Source: Microbulbifer agarilyticus (GTDB lineage: Bacteria; Pseudomonadota; Gammaproteobacteria; Pseudomonadales; Cellvibrionaceae). From it: a DNA stretch of 64,000 nucleotides. The stretch is taken from positions 186,001 to 250,000 of the forward strand of contig NZ_CP019650.1 in NCBI RefSeq assembly GCF_001999945.1, given 5' to 3'. Position 1 is the stretch's first letter. Each line of letters opens with the position of its first letter. Position numbers and translations under genes: made by a program. This document shows positions 1 to 8,554 of this stretch, piece after piece. Under the pieces are notes generated by a model that saw nothing but the letters and a program-made list of their open reading frames with translations, did not search any database and was not told where the DNA came from.

Positions 1-1
1 G

Positions 2-541
2 AGTATCGTTGATGGCAACGGGGACCCAACGGATTTACTCAAGGGCTTTGACAGTTTTTTCGGCGACTTCGACACACTGAAGATTATTGAGCTCGGTTAT
101 ACCTCTGGTCCCAAGCGTTTGTTCATGGACAACGCGCATATCACCTTATGGCAAATTGACGAGATAGAAAGTGCCAACAATGGCTACGGTGTTTCCGTAT
201 CGTTTTCCAAGGCCATTGCCAATGCGTGGATGCCATTCTTCAGGGCTGGTTGGGCGAGGGACGGTGGCAGTTTGTATGAAACTGCAGTGAGTACTGGTAT
301 CGGCCATACCACCGACCCCGGCAGGAACCTGCTTGGGGTGGCATTAAACTGGAATCGGCCGAGTGAGGATACGTTCGGGGTAAAACTGGATGATCAGTAT
401 CTCGTCGAAGTTTTTCAGCGCTGGCAAATCACCGAGGGTTTGCAACTAACCCCGAGCCTGCAGTTGATGCAAAAGCCTGCGTTAAATCCCGACACCGATT
501 CTATCTGGGTGTTGGGCTTGCGTATGCGGTTTGCGCTTTAG
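2..541 (+). CDS. Carbohydrate-selective porin, OprB-like (C-terminal part)
   Basis: The reading frame is open from the left edge, so the N-terminus lies outside the window; about 179 codons remain. The visible part alternates short polar and aromatic beta-strand-like segments, reads FFRAGWARDGG and GRNLLGVALNWNRP, and ends in RMRFAL, a C-terminal pattern typical of outer-membrane beta-barrels. The segment ITEGLQLTPSLQLMQKPALNP resembles the last strands of OprB-type carbohydrate porins, which let sugars diffuse across the outer membrane. The gene precedes a secreted amidohydrolase on the same strand with a 74-base gap and no clear link to it. The pentosan locus 2.5 kb away makes a sugar role plausible, but this is inference. 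Confidence 0.72.
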   Translation, partial: SIVDGNGDPTDLLKGFDSFFGDFDTLKIIELGYTSGPKRLFMDNAHITLWQIDEIESANNGYGVSVSFSKAIANAWMPFFRAGWARDGGSLYETAVSTGIGHTTDPGRNLLGVALNWNRPSEDTFGVKLDDQYLVEVFQRWQITEGLQLTPSLQLMQKPALNPDTDSIWVLGLRMRFAL

Positions 542-615
542 TATGAAGAGCATGGTCAGAATCGAATAGCTCGGCACGTTACATTCAACCAAAAGGTTAT
601 GCCAGGAAGGGAACC

Positions 616-2268
616 ATGGCGACTTGGAAAATTTGGATAGGCGCTGTCATCTTGTTATGCGCAGCATGCGTCTACGGGGAAGAGTATGATTTGGTGATTC
701 TGGGTGGGCGCGTCATGGACCCGGAAACCATGCTTGATGCTAAATTGAACGTGGGGGTGAAAGACGGAATCATTGCCACGATTACCCCCGATTCTATAAC
801 CGGAACAGAAACCATCGATGCCTCCGGCCATGTGGTTGCACCGGGTTTTATCGATACTCATTTCCATGCACTGGATGGCCTGTCCATGAAAATGGCTGCG
901 CGTGATGGAGTCACCACCGGTATGGACTTGGAAATCGGCGCCATCAATATAAATGACTGGTATGCAGCCAAAAAGAATAAATGGCCAGTCAATTATGGTG
1001 TGGGAATCAGCCAGGAAGGCGTGCGAATGTTAGTGCACGACCCAGAAGCAAAAATACAAGGTTGGCAGGACGCACCAACTATCCTCGGGCCATTGCAAAA
1101 GGCCACCACCGCTGATGGTGTCGCGGGCTGGGCCAGCAAGGTCAGCAACCGTGAGGAAATGAACCAGATCCTGCAACTGTTGGACGAGGGTTTTGCGCAG
1201 GGGGCGATTAACCTCGCATCCACAACCGCCTATATGCGCGAAGGCCTGACTGCGCAGGAAATGTATGAATCACAAAAGCTCGCTGCGGATTGGGGGCGTT
1301 TTACCGCCTCACATACGCGCTACCACGGTAGTAGCAGTGACCCGGAAGCGGAGCAGGGCGCCAATGAATTAATTGCAAATGCCTTCGTGCTGGATGCGGG
1401 CTTACTGATCCTCCACAACAACGATTACGGTTGGGCCCAAATTGAGGAAAAGCTGCAGGCGGGCCGGGCCAAGGGCCTCAATTGGTGGTCTGAATACTAT
1501 CCCTACGATGCAGCGTCCACTGCCATCGGATCCGGGTTTTTCCAGCCGGAGGTATTTGTCGACAGGATGGGGGGCGATTACGAACGGGACATGTACGACC
1601 CCACTCAGGACAAATTCCTCACCAAAGAGGAATACGAAAAAATCGCCAAAAGTGATCCCGGCCGCTTAGTTGTGATATTCAGCCCTGCGCGTAAAAAATG
1701 GCTACCGCAGTGGTTGCGAATACCACATATGACGGTCGCGTCTGATGCAATTTTTTCCGGCAAAGGTGTTGATTCCTGGGACCTTGACTGGTCTGAGTAC
1801 CAGGGACATCCGCGTACCGGTGGTACTCGTGCGAAGGTCATTCGACTGGGGCGGGAGCAGGGCGTGCCACTAATGTTCAGCCTTGCCCAGATGAGTTACT
1901 GGCCTGCGTATCATTTGGGAAAAGCTGGGCTCGAATCAATGAAAGTTCGTGGCCGTATGCAAGAAGGCATGGTTGCCGATATCGTAGTGTTTGACCCTTT
2001 AAAAACACGGGAAACATCCACCTACAAAGCCGGGGAACAGGGTAATCCGTCAACTGGGATACCCTATGTGATCGTCAACGGCCAGCAAGTGGTGAAGGAC
2101 AACAAGTTCCTCAAGGTCTGGGCCGGGCAACCCATTCGCTACCCCTCTTCAAACGACTCAAAATTCGAACCAATTAGCGAAGAGGAGTGGCTGGATCGTC
2201 ATGCTATTCGGACTCACAGCGTCCACGAAAACTTACGCAGCCTGGGTGAGCCTGATGACACCCATTAG
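616..2268 (+). CDS. Secreted amidohydrolase (N-acyl-D-amino-acid deacylase-like)
   Basis: A 550-residue metal-dependent hydrolase with an N-terminal export signal (hydrophobic core about residues 6-20, ending near CAACVYG; the cysteine might serve as a lipid anchor but the lipobox is poor). After the signal comes a urease-type composite domain start (DLVILGGRVMDPET) and the metal motif DTHFHALDG, giving the HxH pair. Later candidate ligands are HTRYH, LHNND and the Asp in VASDA. The C-terminal GRMQEGMVADIVVFDP is the usual closing beta-sandwich of amidohydrolases that remove acyl groups from D-amino acids or related amides. The substrate cannot be fixed from sequence. RBS-like AGGAAGGGAA lies just before the ATG. 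The gene converges on the PhyH-type gene 15 bases downstream. Confidence 0.75.
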   Translation: MATWKIWIGAVILLCAACVYGEEYDLVILGGRVMDPETMLDAKLNVGVKDGIIATITPDSITGTETIDASGHVVAPGFIDTHFHALDGLSMKMAARDGVTTGMDLEIGAININDWYAAKKNKWPVNYGVGISQEGVRMLVHDPEAKIQGWQDAPTILGPLQKATTADGVAGWASKVSNREEMNQILQLLDEGFAQGAINLASTTAYMREGLTAQEMYESQKLAADWGRFTASHTRYHGSSSDPEAEQGANELIANAFVLDAGLLILHNNDYGWAQIEEKLQAGRAKGLNWWSEYYPYDAASTAIGSGFFQPEVFVDRMGGDYERDMYDPTQDKFLTKEEYEKIAKSDPGRLVVIFSPARKKWLPQWLRIPHMTVASDAIFSGKGVDSWDLDWSEYQGHPRTGGTRAKVIRLGREQGVPLMFSLAQMSYWPAYHLGKAGLESMKVRGRMQEGMVADIVVFDPLKTRETSTYKAGEQGNPSTGIPYVIVNGQQVVKDNKFLKVWAGQPIRYPSSNDSKFEPISEEEWLDRHAIRTHSVHENLRSLGEPDDTH

Positions 2269-2283
2269 CGCGTAAGTAGGGTT

Positions 2284-2997
2284 TTAGCTGGCCACCAGGC
2301 GGTCTTCAATCACTTCACTGGTAGAGAACTGGTAACGCATATTGCGGTACACGCAGATATCGGTGATGTCTTCCGGCGTACCTTGCGAGGCGCAACGGTA
2401 GTTAGTAGATACACGGTACTTGCCGGTAACCGGTAACACACGATGCCAGGTGTGGCCGTGCAGCAATACCAGGGTACCTTTGCGCGGGCGCAGCACTACC
2501 TGATCGGCAAAGTCTTCATCTACCGGGCCTACCGAAATCGTGCCGCGCTTGTGAGAGCCGGGTACCACCAGTGTCTGGCCTCCAATCTCGTCGGTGATGT
2601 CCGCGGTATAAATCAGGCGGTTTACATTGAACAGGGTGGCGTCGTCGGTGCGGCAATCCTGATGCCATGCCTGGCCTTTGGTGCCCTGGCGGGAGAACAT
2701 CACCATACTGTACTGGGAGTACCAGCCAGCACCGAGAATTTCTTCGGTAATCGCTTTCAGGCGTTCGTCGTTCTCAGCGATATCGAAAACATCGCAACCT
2801 TCGCGCTGTGGAAACCAAGGAATCACCTGAGTCGCGGATTTTTCCAGAAACTCATCGTTGTGCACGAACTCCGGGTTTTCGCCGAAGTGCTCGACGATCA
2901 GCCCCTGGTACTGGTCCATGAGTTCTGCAGAGAAAAAATCCTCAAGAACCAGAAAACCCTGATCCCAAAATTGTTCCGCTAGTGCCTTGATATCCAT
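2284..2997 (-). CDS. Phytanoyl-CoA dioxygenase (PhyH) family protein
   Basis: A 237-residue Fe(II)/2-oxoglutarate-dependent oxygenase. The HxD part of the metal triad is visible at H112-D114 (WHQDCRTDD), and the distal histidine is in HGHTWHRV (H182 or H185), followed by an arginine in GKYRVSTNYR that would hold 2-oxoglutarate. QTLVVPGSHKRG is typical of the PhyH fold, which includes ectoine hydroxylase, halogenases and small-molecule hydroxylases. No signal peptide, so it is cytoplasmic. It stands alone between a convergent amidohydrolase and the GH26-like lipoprotein gene. The substrate is unknown. Confidence 0.8.
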   Translation of the reverse strand: MDIKALAEQFWDQGFLVLEDFFSAELMDQYQGLIVEHFGENPEFVHNDEFLEKSATQVIPWFPQREGCDVFDIAENDERLKAITEEILGAGWYSQYSMVMFSRQGTKGQAWHQDCRTDDATLFNVNRLIYTADITDEIGGQTLVVPGSHKRGTISVGPVDEDFADQVVLRPRKGTLVLLHGHTWHRVLPVTGKYRVSTNYRCASQGTPEDITDICVYRNMRYQFSTSEVIEDRLVAS

Positions 2998-3073
2998 CTT
3001 CGCTAACCTCGAATTTGTCTCTTATTGTACGAGCTCTGCTACAGCACTTACTGCGCTGTGACTTGCTGTTGTT

Positions 3074-4354
3074 CTAGTGCATCAGATTTTTTTGAAGGGA
3101 TTGCGCATGCGCCCATCGCGTGTTGCGAATTTCCTGTAGCCAGAGATCTGTAATCACCGCATTGGTTTCGACCCGGGTATCACCCCAGAAACCGTTGTTG
3201 TAGGGAGCGCCCCACATGGGCTGCTCATCCCAGTTACAATTTATATAGGCAACTGCCCGTATCACATCTTGATTCTGATCAATGTATTCGAAGAAGGGCG
3301 CAAACCACTGTTGCCAAATATCGGCGCCAGCCACCGCAATTTTTCCTTGAGCGGGCGGGCCGTCGATCATTACGTTAATGTTGGCATTAAATTCCTGTTT
3401 CAGGTCGTAGCCCTGGGGGGCGGCTTCAGCGACGAAGACCGGTTTTTGTTTTGCGCGGGAAAACTCGAGGATTTGATCGGCCAGCTCGCGCTGGGTTGCC
3501 ATTTCCTCTTTTGGGATGTCTGAGTGAATACCGGATTCGTCGATCAACAAAAACCAGGAGAGGCCAATCCAGTCCACATATTCATCGCCCGGATACCAGA
3601 TGCTGATATCTGCCTCGTATTTACCTTCGATGGCGTCATCGGCCGGTGACGCGGAACCTTGCCAGATAAAGGCCACATTCTCGGGGCCTTTGTCGCCGGT
3701 GCCGCCGGCGCGGATACGGGTCACGATATGCTGCCACGCGGCCACATACTCATTGGCTTTTTCATAGCCCTGATTCCACACTCCGTCGAACTCATAGCCA
3801 ATGCGCAAAAATACCGGAGACTCTACCAGGCGAATGAAATCCGCCAGCTTGTCAATTTCCGCATCAAAATCCCCCGCTGCAATACCGGCCAAACCGCCTT
3901 CGCGAAAGGACTCGTTTATATCCAGGCCGATAGCCAGAGCCGAGCCTGGAAAATCCGTTGCCAGCTTCCAGGCATTTGCCGGTCCGCCGCCCCAGTCTGC
4001 GGCACGCTCGGTGGGCTGCAGGTCGTTGTCCAGGCCCATGCCACCAAAATATTTGTCTGGATTGCGCAGTTCGTAGATCGGCACAATGTAGGCAGTTACC
4101 CCACCCGGCGCTGGAAAGAAGCCGCTGTCTACATAGCTGTCGATGGATTTGCGATCCTGACCGATAAACAACAGCTGACGTTTGTCACTGGGGACAAATG
4201 GTGCGGTGAAATCCGCAGCCTGCACTTTTTCTACATCGGTCTCTGCTGCGATGCCGGCCGACGGCTGTTCGCGGTCACAGGCGACGAGTGACAGTAGCGC
4301 ACCGGCCACCAGGCCGGCACCGAGATGTCGTGCGAGGGTGAACTTGGTGATCAT
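3074..4354 (-). CDS. GH26-like endo-glycanase lipoprotein (candidate beta-1,3-xylanase)
   Basis: 426 residues. A type II signal ends in the lipobox LVAC (Cys26), so the enzyme is probably anchored to a membrane, likely the outer one. The clan-A pattern is visible: acid/base Glu188 in RIGYEFDGVWN and probable nucleophile Glu310 in VFVAEAAP, with DWIGLSWF between them. The same spacing occurs in the protein encoded at 9999-11231, so the two are paralogues. Family 26 contains beta-mannanases and beta-1,3-xylanases; the RIGYEFDG form and the xylose genes nearby favour a xylanase. This is an inference, and a mannanase or a lichenase-like activity remains possible. The start overlaps the stop of the GH43 gene by 4 bases (ATGA), so the two are co-translated. 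Confidence 0.68.
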   Translation of the reverse strand: MITKFTLARHLGAGLVAGALLSLVACDREQPSAGIAAETDVEKVQAADFTAPFVPSDKRQLLFIGQDRKSIDSYVDSGFFPAPGGVTAYIVPIYELRNPDKYFGGMGLDNDLQPTERAADWGGGPANAWKLATDFPGSALAIGLDINESFREGGLAGIAAGDFDAEIDKLADFIRLVESPVFLRIGYEFDGVWNQGYEKANEYVAAWQHIVTRIRAGGTGDKGPENVAFIWQGSASPADDAIEGKYEADISIWYPGDEYVDWIGLSWFLLIDESGIHSDIPKEEMATQRELADQILEFSRAKQKPVFVAEAAPQGYDLKQEFNANINVMIDGPPAQGKIAVAGADIWQQWFAPFFEYIDQNQDVIRAVAYINCNWDEQPMWGAPYNNGFWGDTRVETNAVITDLWLQEIRNTRWAHAQSLQKNLMH

Positions 4355-6054
4355 GACGCTGCTTCCAGATCGGCGACTGCCGATACTTGCAACTCATTCG
4401 CTTCAGGCGCCTTGGAATCCGCCGACAGTTGCTCATAGGAAAAATGGCTGAAGTCTGCGTGGCGCCCCTGTTCATTTACGTCACAGGCAAAAATACCGAC
4501 CATGCTACCGGTGAACTTAAAGATCAGGTTGCCATATTCGTCCGAGAGCGGTGTGCTGTTCAGGCGCGGGCCGATGTTGGCCCAGTGGCGCCCGTCGGTG
4601 GAGTAACTGAACTGGTACCACTGGGTATCCAGTGTGACCCTGAGGTAGAGCGGGTCATCATTTTCAATAATCGCCGTCTCGCCCTTCTGGCCATCGCCAC
4701 CGGGTTCGCTGTACACGCCGGCGATGGATGAACACACCTGCACAACCTTATTGTCACTATCGTCGCGGGTGATCTTGAGGAAGTAGTAGTTGCCGTTGTC
4801 GTAGTAGACAACCAGTCCCGCCATTTCCATCGGCGATTCCGGGTGATACTCAACCAGTGTCTCTGCGCGCATTTGATGGTGTTCAATGCGGCGCGCCAGC
4901 AGGCTTTGATCAAAACGCGAAGATAGATAGTGACGGCCTATCAGGCGCAGGTGACCGGGTTTTTGAGTAAGTGAGCACCACGATTCTTCTGCCGGCTCGC
5001 GCAAGGTCTGCCATTGTGAAGAAAGCTGCTTGCTATCGAAGTTGTCGACCTTGTCGGTTGTCGGCCACGGGTGTGCGGGCAGGTCGGGGGCAGGAACCTC
5101 CATTTGCGGAGCATTGCCGCCACATGCCAGCCACGGCCAGCCATCGCGCCATTCGACTTTTTGAATGGCCGTTTCACGGCCAAGAATGGAAAAGCCGGTC
5201 GCGTATTTCGGGCCAAATGCGTAGGCGTCCGGGTCGTACACCGGGCGGCCGCACAAGTGAGTGAGATACCACTCACCGTTTGGCGTATCCACAAAGAAGC
5301 CATGCCCCGAACGCTGCAATGGATTTTCTTCCTGAAAGCGTGAGCTGAGGATATATTTTTGCGGATGTACTTCGTAAGGGCCAAAAAGATCAGTGGAGCG
5401 GCAAACAGTCACCGCATGGTTCCACTCGGTACCACCTTCCGCGGTAATCAGATAGTAGTAGCCGTTTTTCTTGAGAATCTGTGGACCCTCGGTGCAGCCC
5501 AGTTCGGTGCCGGCAAAAATCGGAACGCGTTTACCTTTCAGCTTGCCCTCGGCTGCGTCGAACTCCTGCACCACAATATCGCCAAACTTGTCGTGACCTG
5601 AACGGCCATCCCAAGTCATGTTTACCACCCACTTGCGGCCGTCATCATCGTGAAATAGTGATGGATCAAAACCGCCACCGCCGATGGCGACCGGATCACT
5701 CCATGGGCCTTCGATGCTTTCTGCCGTTACCACATAGCAGGGGGTGCTCATCCAAGCTCCGCCACGACTGTTATGGGTACATGAAAAAGTTAGCCAGAAT
5801 TTTCCATCGGCGTGACTGAGCGCAGGCGCATAGACACCATCGGAATTATTGAAACCGCGCATGTCGAGCTGGTCGCTTCTGGTGAGCACGTGGCCCACCA
5901 ATCGCCAATTCACCAGATCTCTGGAATGGTGAATGCGAACACCAGGGAACCATTCGAAGGTCGAAGTGGCGATGTAAAAATCATCCCCCACCCGAATGAC
6001 GCTTGGGTCGGGGTTGAACCCGGGCAGGATGGGGTTCTGAATAACTTGCGACAC
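4351..6054 (-). CDS. GH43 beta-xylosidase / arabinofuranosidase
   Basis: 567 residues with no signal peptide, so intracellular. The GH43 five-bladed propeller starts with NPILPGFNPDPS (catalytic base Asp16), has the pKa-modulating Asp130 in GGGFDPSLF, and the general acid Glu189 in CTEGPQI. The C-terminal part (from about residue 345) reads as the beta-sandwich usual in beta-xylosidases, with WQTLREPAEESW and GLVVYYDNGNYYFLK. It should cut short xylo-oligosaccharides to xylose. It heads a two-gene operon with the GH26-like lipoprotein and is divergent from the AraC regulator, with a shared 159-base control region. Beta-1,3-xylosidases of marine bacteria also fall in GH43, so the linkage is open. 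Confidence 0.88.
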   Translation of the reverse strand: MSQVIQNPILPGFNPDPSVIRVGDDFYIATSTFEWFPGVRIHHSRDLVNWRLVGHVLTRSDQLDMRGFNNSDGVYAPALSHADGKFWLTFSCTHNSRGGAWMSTPCYVVTAESIEGPWSDPVAIGGGGFDPSLFHDDDGRKWVVNMTWDGRSGHDKFGDIVVQEFDAAEGKLKGKRVPIFAGTELGCTEGPQILKKNGYYYLITAEGGTEWNHAVTVCRSTDLFGPYEVHPQKYILSSRFQEENPLQRSGHGFFVDTPNGEWYLTHLCGRPVYDPDAYAFGPKYATGFSILGRETAIQKVEWRDGWPWLACGGNAPQMEVPAPDLPAHPWPTTDKVDNFDSKQLSSQWQTLREPAEESWCSLTQKPGHLRLIGRHYLSSRFDQSLLARRIEHHQMRAETLVEYHPESPMEMAGLVVYYDNGNYYFLKITRDDSDNKVVQVCSSIAGVYSEPGGDGQKGETAIIENDDPLYLRVTLDTQWYQFSYSTDGRHWANIGPRLNSTPLSDEYGNLIFKFTGSMVGIFACDVNEQGRHADFSHFSYEQLSADSKAPEANELQVSAVADLEAAS

Positions 6055-6213
6055 CGCTATCTCCGTAGACTTTATCGTTGTTTGCAGTATGATATTGATA
6101 TGAATTACGTATATATGTAATTAAATTACCAATAAATATAAAAATATTGCTCTCGGATGATTTATCCGTTCGAGAAGCATGATAAATAGCGATCGAGAGT
6201 GAGGAAGTCTGCG
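6055..6213. promoter_or_regulatory. Divergent control region between GH43 and araC-type gene
   Basis: This AT-rich 159-base gap must hold both promoters. It contains a near-perfect 20-base palindrome AATTACGTATATATGTAATT at 6103-6122 (only the seventh pair breaks symmetry), close to the GH43 side. It could be an operator, though AraC-family sites are more often direct repeats. GAGGAAG at 6201-6207 is the RBS of the regulator. Confidence 0.4.
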
Positions 6214-7056
6214 ATGAACAGCGCCCTCTTATACGAAAATATCGAGTTGCCCCAGGGCCGCACGGTAAAGTCTGCCTACTATCAGTTCACGCCGGAACAA
6301 CGGTGTGATATTGCCCCGCACTTCCACATGATGTTTGAGGTCATGTTGTTTGTTAAGGGTGCGGGAAAAATTTTTCTAGACGGTGTCGAGTTTCCTATCG
6401 AGGACGGCACGCTGCTGTATTTACCGTCGCTGTCGGTGCACGAGATGGTGATGGAAGATGGCGAGCAGGAATTTTTTCTGCTGCAGTTCGAACCACAGGT
6501 AATGGACGAACTGTCGCTCGGTTATACCGCGCAAGATATGCCGAGTGCGGTGTGTCGTTTGCAGGAAAATATGCTGCAGCGCCTTAGCATGATGTTGCAC
6601 TGGTGTTGTGAGGTGAACACCAATTCGGACCAGCTGCTGATTCGCAATCGTGTGCTGCAGCTGCTGCTGATCCAGATCGAAAAAATCGTGATTCAGGAAG
6701 ATGCCGCGGATGTTTCCCGCTCTACCGGGCTCGGTCGTCTGGAGCCGGTACTCAAATATTTCCAGGACAGCAGTAAACTTTCCCTCACCCTGGATCAGGC
6801 CGCGGACCTCTGCGGTATTTCCCGCAGCCATTTTTCACGGTTGTTTCACGCCACCCTCAATACCCGCTATCAGGACTTTTTGCTGAAGCGCAAGCTGCAG
6901 CATGCGGTACAGCTGCTTTCGACGTCCAAGCTGCGCATTGCAGATATCGCATTTCAGTGTGAGTTCAGTGACAGCGCCCATTTCTGTAGCAAATTCAAAC
7001 GGGTTTTTGGCGTGACGCCTCAGGCATTCCGCAAAGCCACTGTCGATAACCTGTAG
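6214..7056 (+). CDS. AraC-family transcriptional regulator with cupin sensor domain
   Basis: 280 residues from the ATG at 6214, chosen because GAGGAAG (6201-6207) sits six bases upstream; an in-frame GTG at 6199 is less well placed. The N-terminal half is a cupin-like ligand domain (HFHMMFEVMLFVKGAGKIFLDG, then SVHEMVMEDGEQEF). The last 100 residues hold two helix-turn-helix motifs (LTLDQAADLCGISRSHFSRLF and LRIADIAFQCEFSDSAHFCSKF) with the family ending FGVTPQAFRK. It is divergent from GH43-GH26 and directly upstream of the GH1-symporter-GH26 genes, so it very likely controls both arms in response to a sugar. Whether the effector is xylose, xylobiose or another sugar is unknown. Confidence 0.88.
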   Translation: MNSALLYENIELPQGRTVKSAYYQFTPEQRCDIAPHFHMMFEVMLFVKGAGKIFLDGVEFPIEDGTLLYLPSLSVHEMVMEDGEQEFFLLQFEPQVMDELSLGYTAQDMPSAVCRLQENMLQRLSMMLHWCCEVNTNSDQLLIRNRVLQLLLIQIEKIVIQEDAADVSRSTGLGRLEPVLKYFQDSSKLSLTLDQAADLCGISRSHFSRLFHATLNTRYQDFLLKRKLQHAVQLLSTSKLRIADIAFQCEFSDSAHFCSKFKRVFGVTPQAFRKATVDNL

Positions 7057-7073
7057 TTTTACGTTGAAGAAAA

Positions 7074-8480
7074 ATGACGTTAATCAATAGCACCGCAAAA
7101 AACGCACTGAAAATCGAATTAAAGCCAGATTCTCCGTTGATGAACCGGGAATTTATCTTTGGTGCCGCCACCGCGGCGTTTCAAATTGAGGGTGCGTGGG
7201 ACCGCGACGGACGCGTACCCTGCATTTGGGATACGTTCTGTGCTGAGCCTGGGCGTGTTGCCAATGGCGATAACGGGCACGAGGCGTGTGACAGTTATAC
7301 GCGCTGGGAAGAGGATCTTGCATTGGTGCAGGAACTCGGTCTCGACGCCTATCGTTTTTCCATCGCCTGGCCGCGGGTGATTACCGATATTCATGGCACT
7401 GTTAATCAGAAGGCGATTGATCATTACCGCAAGCAACTGAATTTTCTCAACGAACGTGGCATTAAGCCGTTCGTTACTCTGTATCACTGGGATCTTCCGC
7501 AGTACCTCCAGGATCGGGGCGGCTGGTTGAATCGCGAAACGGCGTACGCGTTTGCGCACTACGCCGATGTCGTCAGTCGCGCATTTGGCGATCAGATTGT
7601 TTCTTACGCCACACTCAATGAGCCATGGTGCAGTGCGTTTCTCAGCTATCTGCACGGCATTCACGCCCCTGGTGTGCAGGACCGCAAACAGGCCTATCAG
7701 GCCGCCCATCACCTGTTGCTCGCACATGGACTGGCAGAGCCGAAAATTCGTGCGAATGCGCCGTTGGCGGATGTCGGCATTGTATTGAACATTTCGCCCT
7801 CGGACCCACAGCAGGAAACATTGGCCGATCGCAATGCCTGTGTACTGGCCGACTTGGAAAACCGTGACTTCTTTTTACAGCCATTGCTGGAGGGGAGCTA
7901 TCCGGAGCCGGTGCTGAATCGACATCCGACTTGTTCGCCGATGGTGTTGCCCGGTGATCTGGAGCTGATCTCTGCAGAGCTCGATTTCATTGGTTTGAAT
8001 TACTACACCCGCAATCGGGTTGTGGCTGCCGATAACGAGGCGGGCTACGAGGCATTGGTTTATGCGGGGGATGATGCCACGGCAATGGGCTGGGAGATCT
8101 ATCCCGAAGGGTTGACCCGCACTCTACAACATCTCGCCAGTCTGCCGCGCTGTCCGGCGCTGTATGTGACAGAAAACGGTATGGCCGCTGACGATGATCT
8201 ACGTGGTGGCGCGGTCGATGATGAAATTCGAGTGGCCTATTTCCAGTCGCATTTACAGGCGGCGGAAGCGGCAATTGCTGCAGGCGTCGATTTGCGTGGC
8301 TACTTCGCCTGGAGCCTGTTGGATAACTTCGAATGGGCAGAAGGCTACAACAAGCGGTTTGGCATTGTGTACGTAGACTACGCCACGCAACAGCGCACGC
8401 CGAAGGCGAGTGCGCGCGCTCTGGGTGAATTGATGACGCAGCGGCGGCAGCTCGAGCGCGTAGAGCAAGAATCACAATAA
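7074..8480 (+). CDS. GH1 family beta-glycosidase (beta-glucosidase-like)
   Basis: 468 residues, cytoplasmic. Family 1 hallmarks are complete: FIFGAATAAFQIEGAW near the N-terminus, WDLPQYLQ, acid/base Glu183 in TLNEPW, the nucleophile Glu367 in YVTENGM, and FAWSLLDNFEWAEGYNKRFG near the end. The first 22 residues precede the usual family start; an alternative ATG at 7140 (MNREFIFG) is possible. The gene lies 17 bases after the AraC regulator and 74 before the symporter. GH1 enzymes usually cut beta-glucosides, but many also accept xylosides, galactosides or fucosides, so in this locus it may process short oligosaccharides taken up by the symporter. Confidence 0.9.
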   Translation: MTLINSTAKNALKIELKPDSPLMNREFIFGAATAAFQIEGAWDRDGRVPCIWDTFCAEPGRVANGDNGHEACDSYTRWEEDLALVQELGLDAYRFSIAWPRVITDIHGTVNQKAIDHYRKQLNFLNERGIKPFVTLYHWDLPQYLQDRGGWLNRETAYAFAHYADVVSRAFGDQIVSYATLNEPWCSAFLSYLHGIHAPGVQDRKQAYQAAHHLLLAHGLAEPKIRANAPLADVGIVLNISPSDPQQETLADRNACVLADLENRDFFLQPLLEGSYPEPVLNRHPTCSPMVLPGDLELISAELDFIGLNYYTRNRVVAADNEAGYEALVYAGDDATAMGWEIYPEGLTRTLQHLASLPRCPALYVTENGMAADDDLRGGAVDDEIRVAYFQSHLQAAEAAIAAGVDLRGYFAWSLLDNFEWAEGYNKRFGIVYVDYATQQRTPKASARALGELMTQRRQLERVEQESQ

Positions 8481-8554
8481 CGCAGAATAAACCTTCGCAT
8501 GCAATGCGATACCACATCTAATGCGATAACAACGAAATAGCAATGAGGTGAGCG

